A stretch of DNA of 50,304 nt from NCBI RefSeq assembly GCF_900111735.1, contig NZ_FOHW01000037.1:1-50304 (forward strand), in the 5' to 3' direction. Each line of letters opens with the position of its first letter. Positions within the stretch are counted from its first letter, which is position 1. Shown in pieces: positions 50,276-50,304 of the stretch. The notes under the pieces are model-generated. The model had not been told where the DNA came from. It did no database searches and saw only the letters and a list, made by a program, of their open reading frames with translations. Position numbers and translations under genes: made by a program. This stretch comes from Pseudomonas graminis. Its GTDB lineage: Bacteria; Pseudomonadota; Gammaproteobacteria; Pseudomonadales; Pseudomonadaceae.

Positions 50276-50304
50276 GCGCGCCTCGGTTGAGACGAAAGAT
50301 CTTA

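Larger units (their letters stand above)
49874..50304 (+). other. leader region of an rRNA operon (431 bases, no gene)
   Basis: The region is AT-richer than its surroundings, with stem TTTTAGC-TTTTTC-GCTAAAA (about 49948-49967) just upstream of the first promoter. The three promoters listed next each end in a similar tail (GAGACG or CAGACG, about 20 bases after the -10). The end, cctcggttgagacgaaag, is of the type found in the 16S leader of Pseudomonas. The 16S gene itself is not within the window. Confidence 0.8.

Noticed and set aside
1..50304. CRISPR arrays, tRNA genes, insertion sequences, prophage
   Set aside because: No regularly spaced repeats, tRNA-like folds with CCA ends, transposase or phage gene was seen anywhere in the window.

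Overview
The window reads as core chromosome of a fluorescent Pseudomonas, most likely of the P. syringae group. The support is high GC, dense operons and a gene order matching the Pseudomonas zinc-uptake / polA / dsbA / algB-kinB / gltP block. There is also a GGAGCGTGGCTTGTCC-type REP inverted repeat and an rRNA-type leader at the right edge. Family names come from motifs read in the translated sequence and from memory; no search was run.

Region 1 (1-6.5 kb): the N-terminal 235 codons of an Rhs-type polymorphic toxin run off the left edge. A sigma-54-like promoter precedes the gene, followed upstream by an array of nested hairpins. Next come a lipoprotein, the zur-znuC-znuB operon divergent from znuA across a Zur-box-like site, thrB and a DUF2782 protein.

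Region 2 (6.5-17.5 kb): polA, whose 3'-5' exonuclease domain has lost its metal ligands, is followed by a very probable ErsA-type sRNA with a sigma-22 (AlgU) promoter. Then come engB, cytochrome c4, dsbA, an EEP-family hydrolase, a diguanylate cyclase, an AmpDh2-like amidase and a CSS-motif EAL phosphodiesterase. The run links redox folding, c-di-GMP and cell-wall turnover.

Region 3 (17.5-26.4 kb): the algB-kinB two-component system, a three-BON periplasmic protein behind an AlgU-like promoter, and a sigma-54-like promoter in front of a small membrane protein, DUF1328 and an Ivy lysozyme inhibitor. A 0.7 kb gene-free gap, gltP and an SpmA-SpmB fusion follow.

Region 4 (26.4-36.7 kb, all minus strand): a four-gene MCE/Mla-like lipid ABC transporter with a STAS-MlaE permease, DUF5924/DUF2914, an M16 peptidase, a Na/Pi-type transporter, TerC and a CitMHS citrate transporter.

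Region 5 (36.7-50.3 kb): a GFA protein; a cluster of three DUF2388 secreted proteins translationally coupled to a zincin-like plus DUF4105 protein; DUF1127; an acetyl-CoA hydrolase/CoA-transferase; the three-subunit transhydrogenase pntAA-pntAB-pntB; and the glutarate genes gcdR / gcdH-gcdG. The last 320 bases hold three tandem strong promoters with rRNA-operon character, so a 16S gene probably starts just outside the window.

The strongest unusual observations are the apparently proofreading-dead DNA polymerase I, the DUF2388/DUF4105 cluster, the ErsA locus, and the sigma-54 promoter close to algB.
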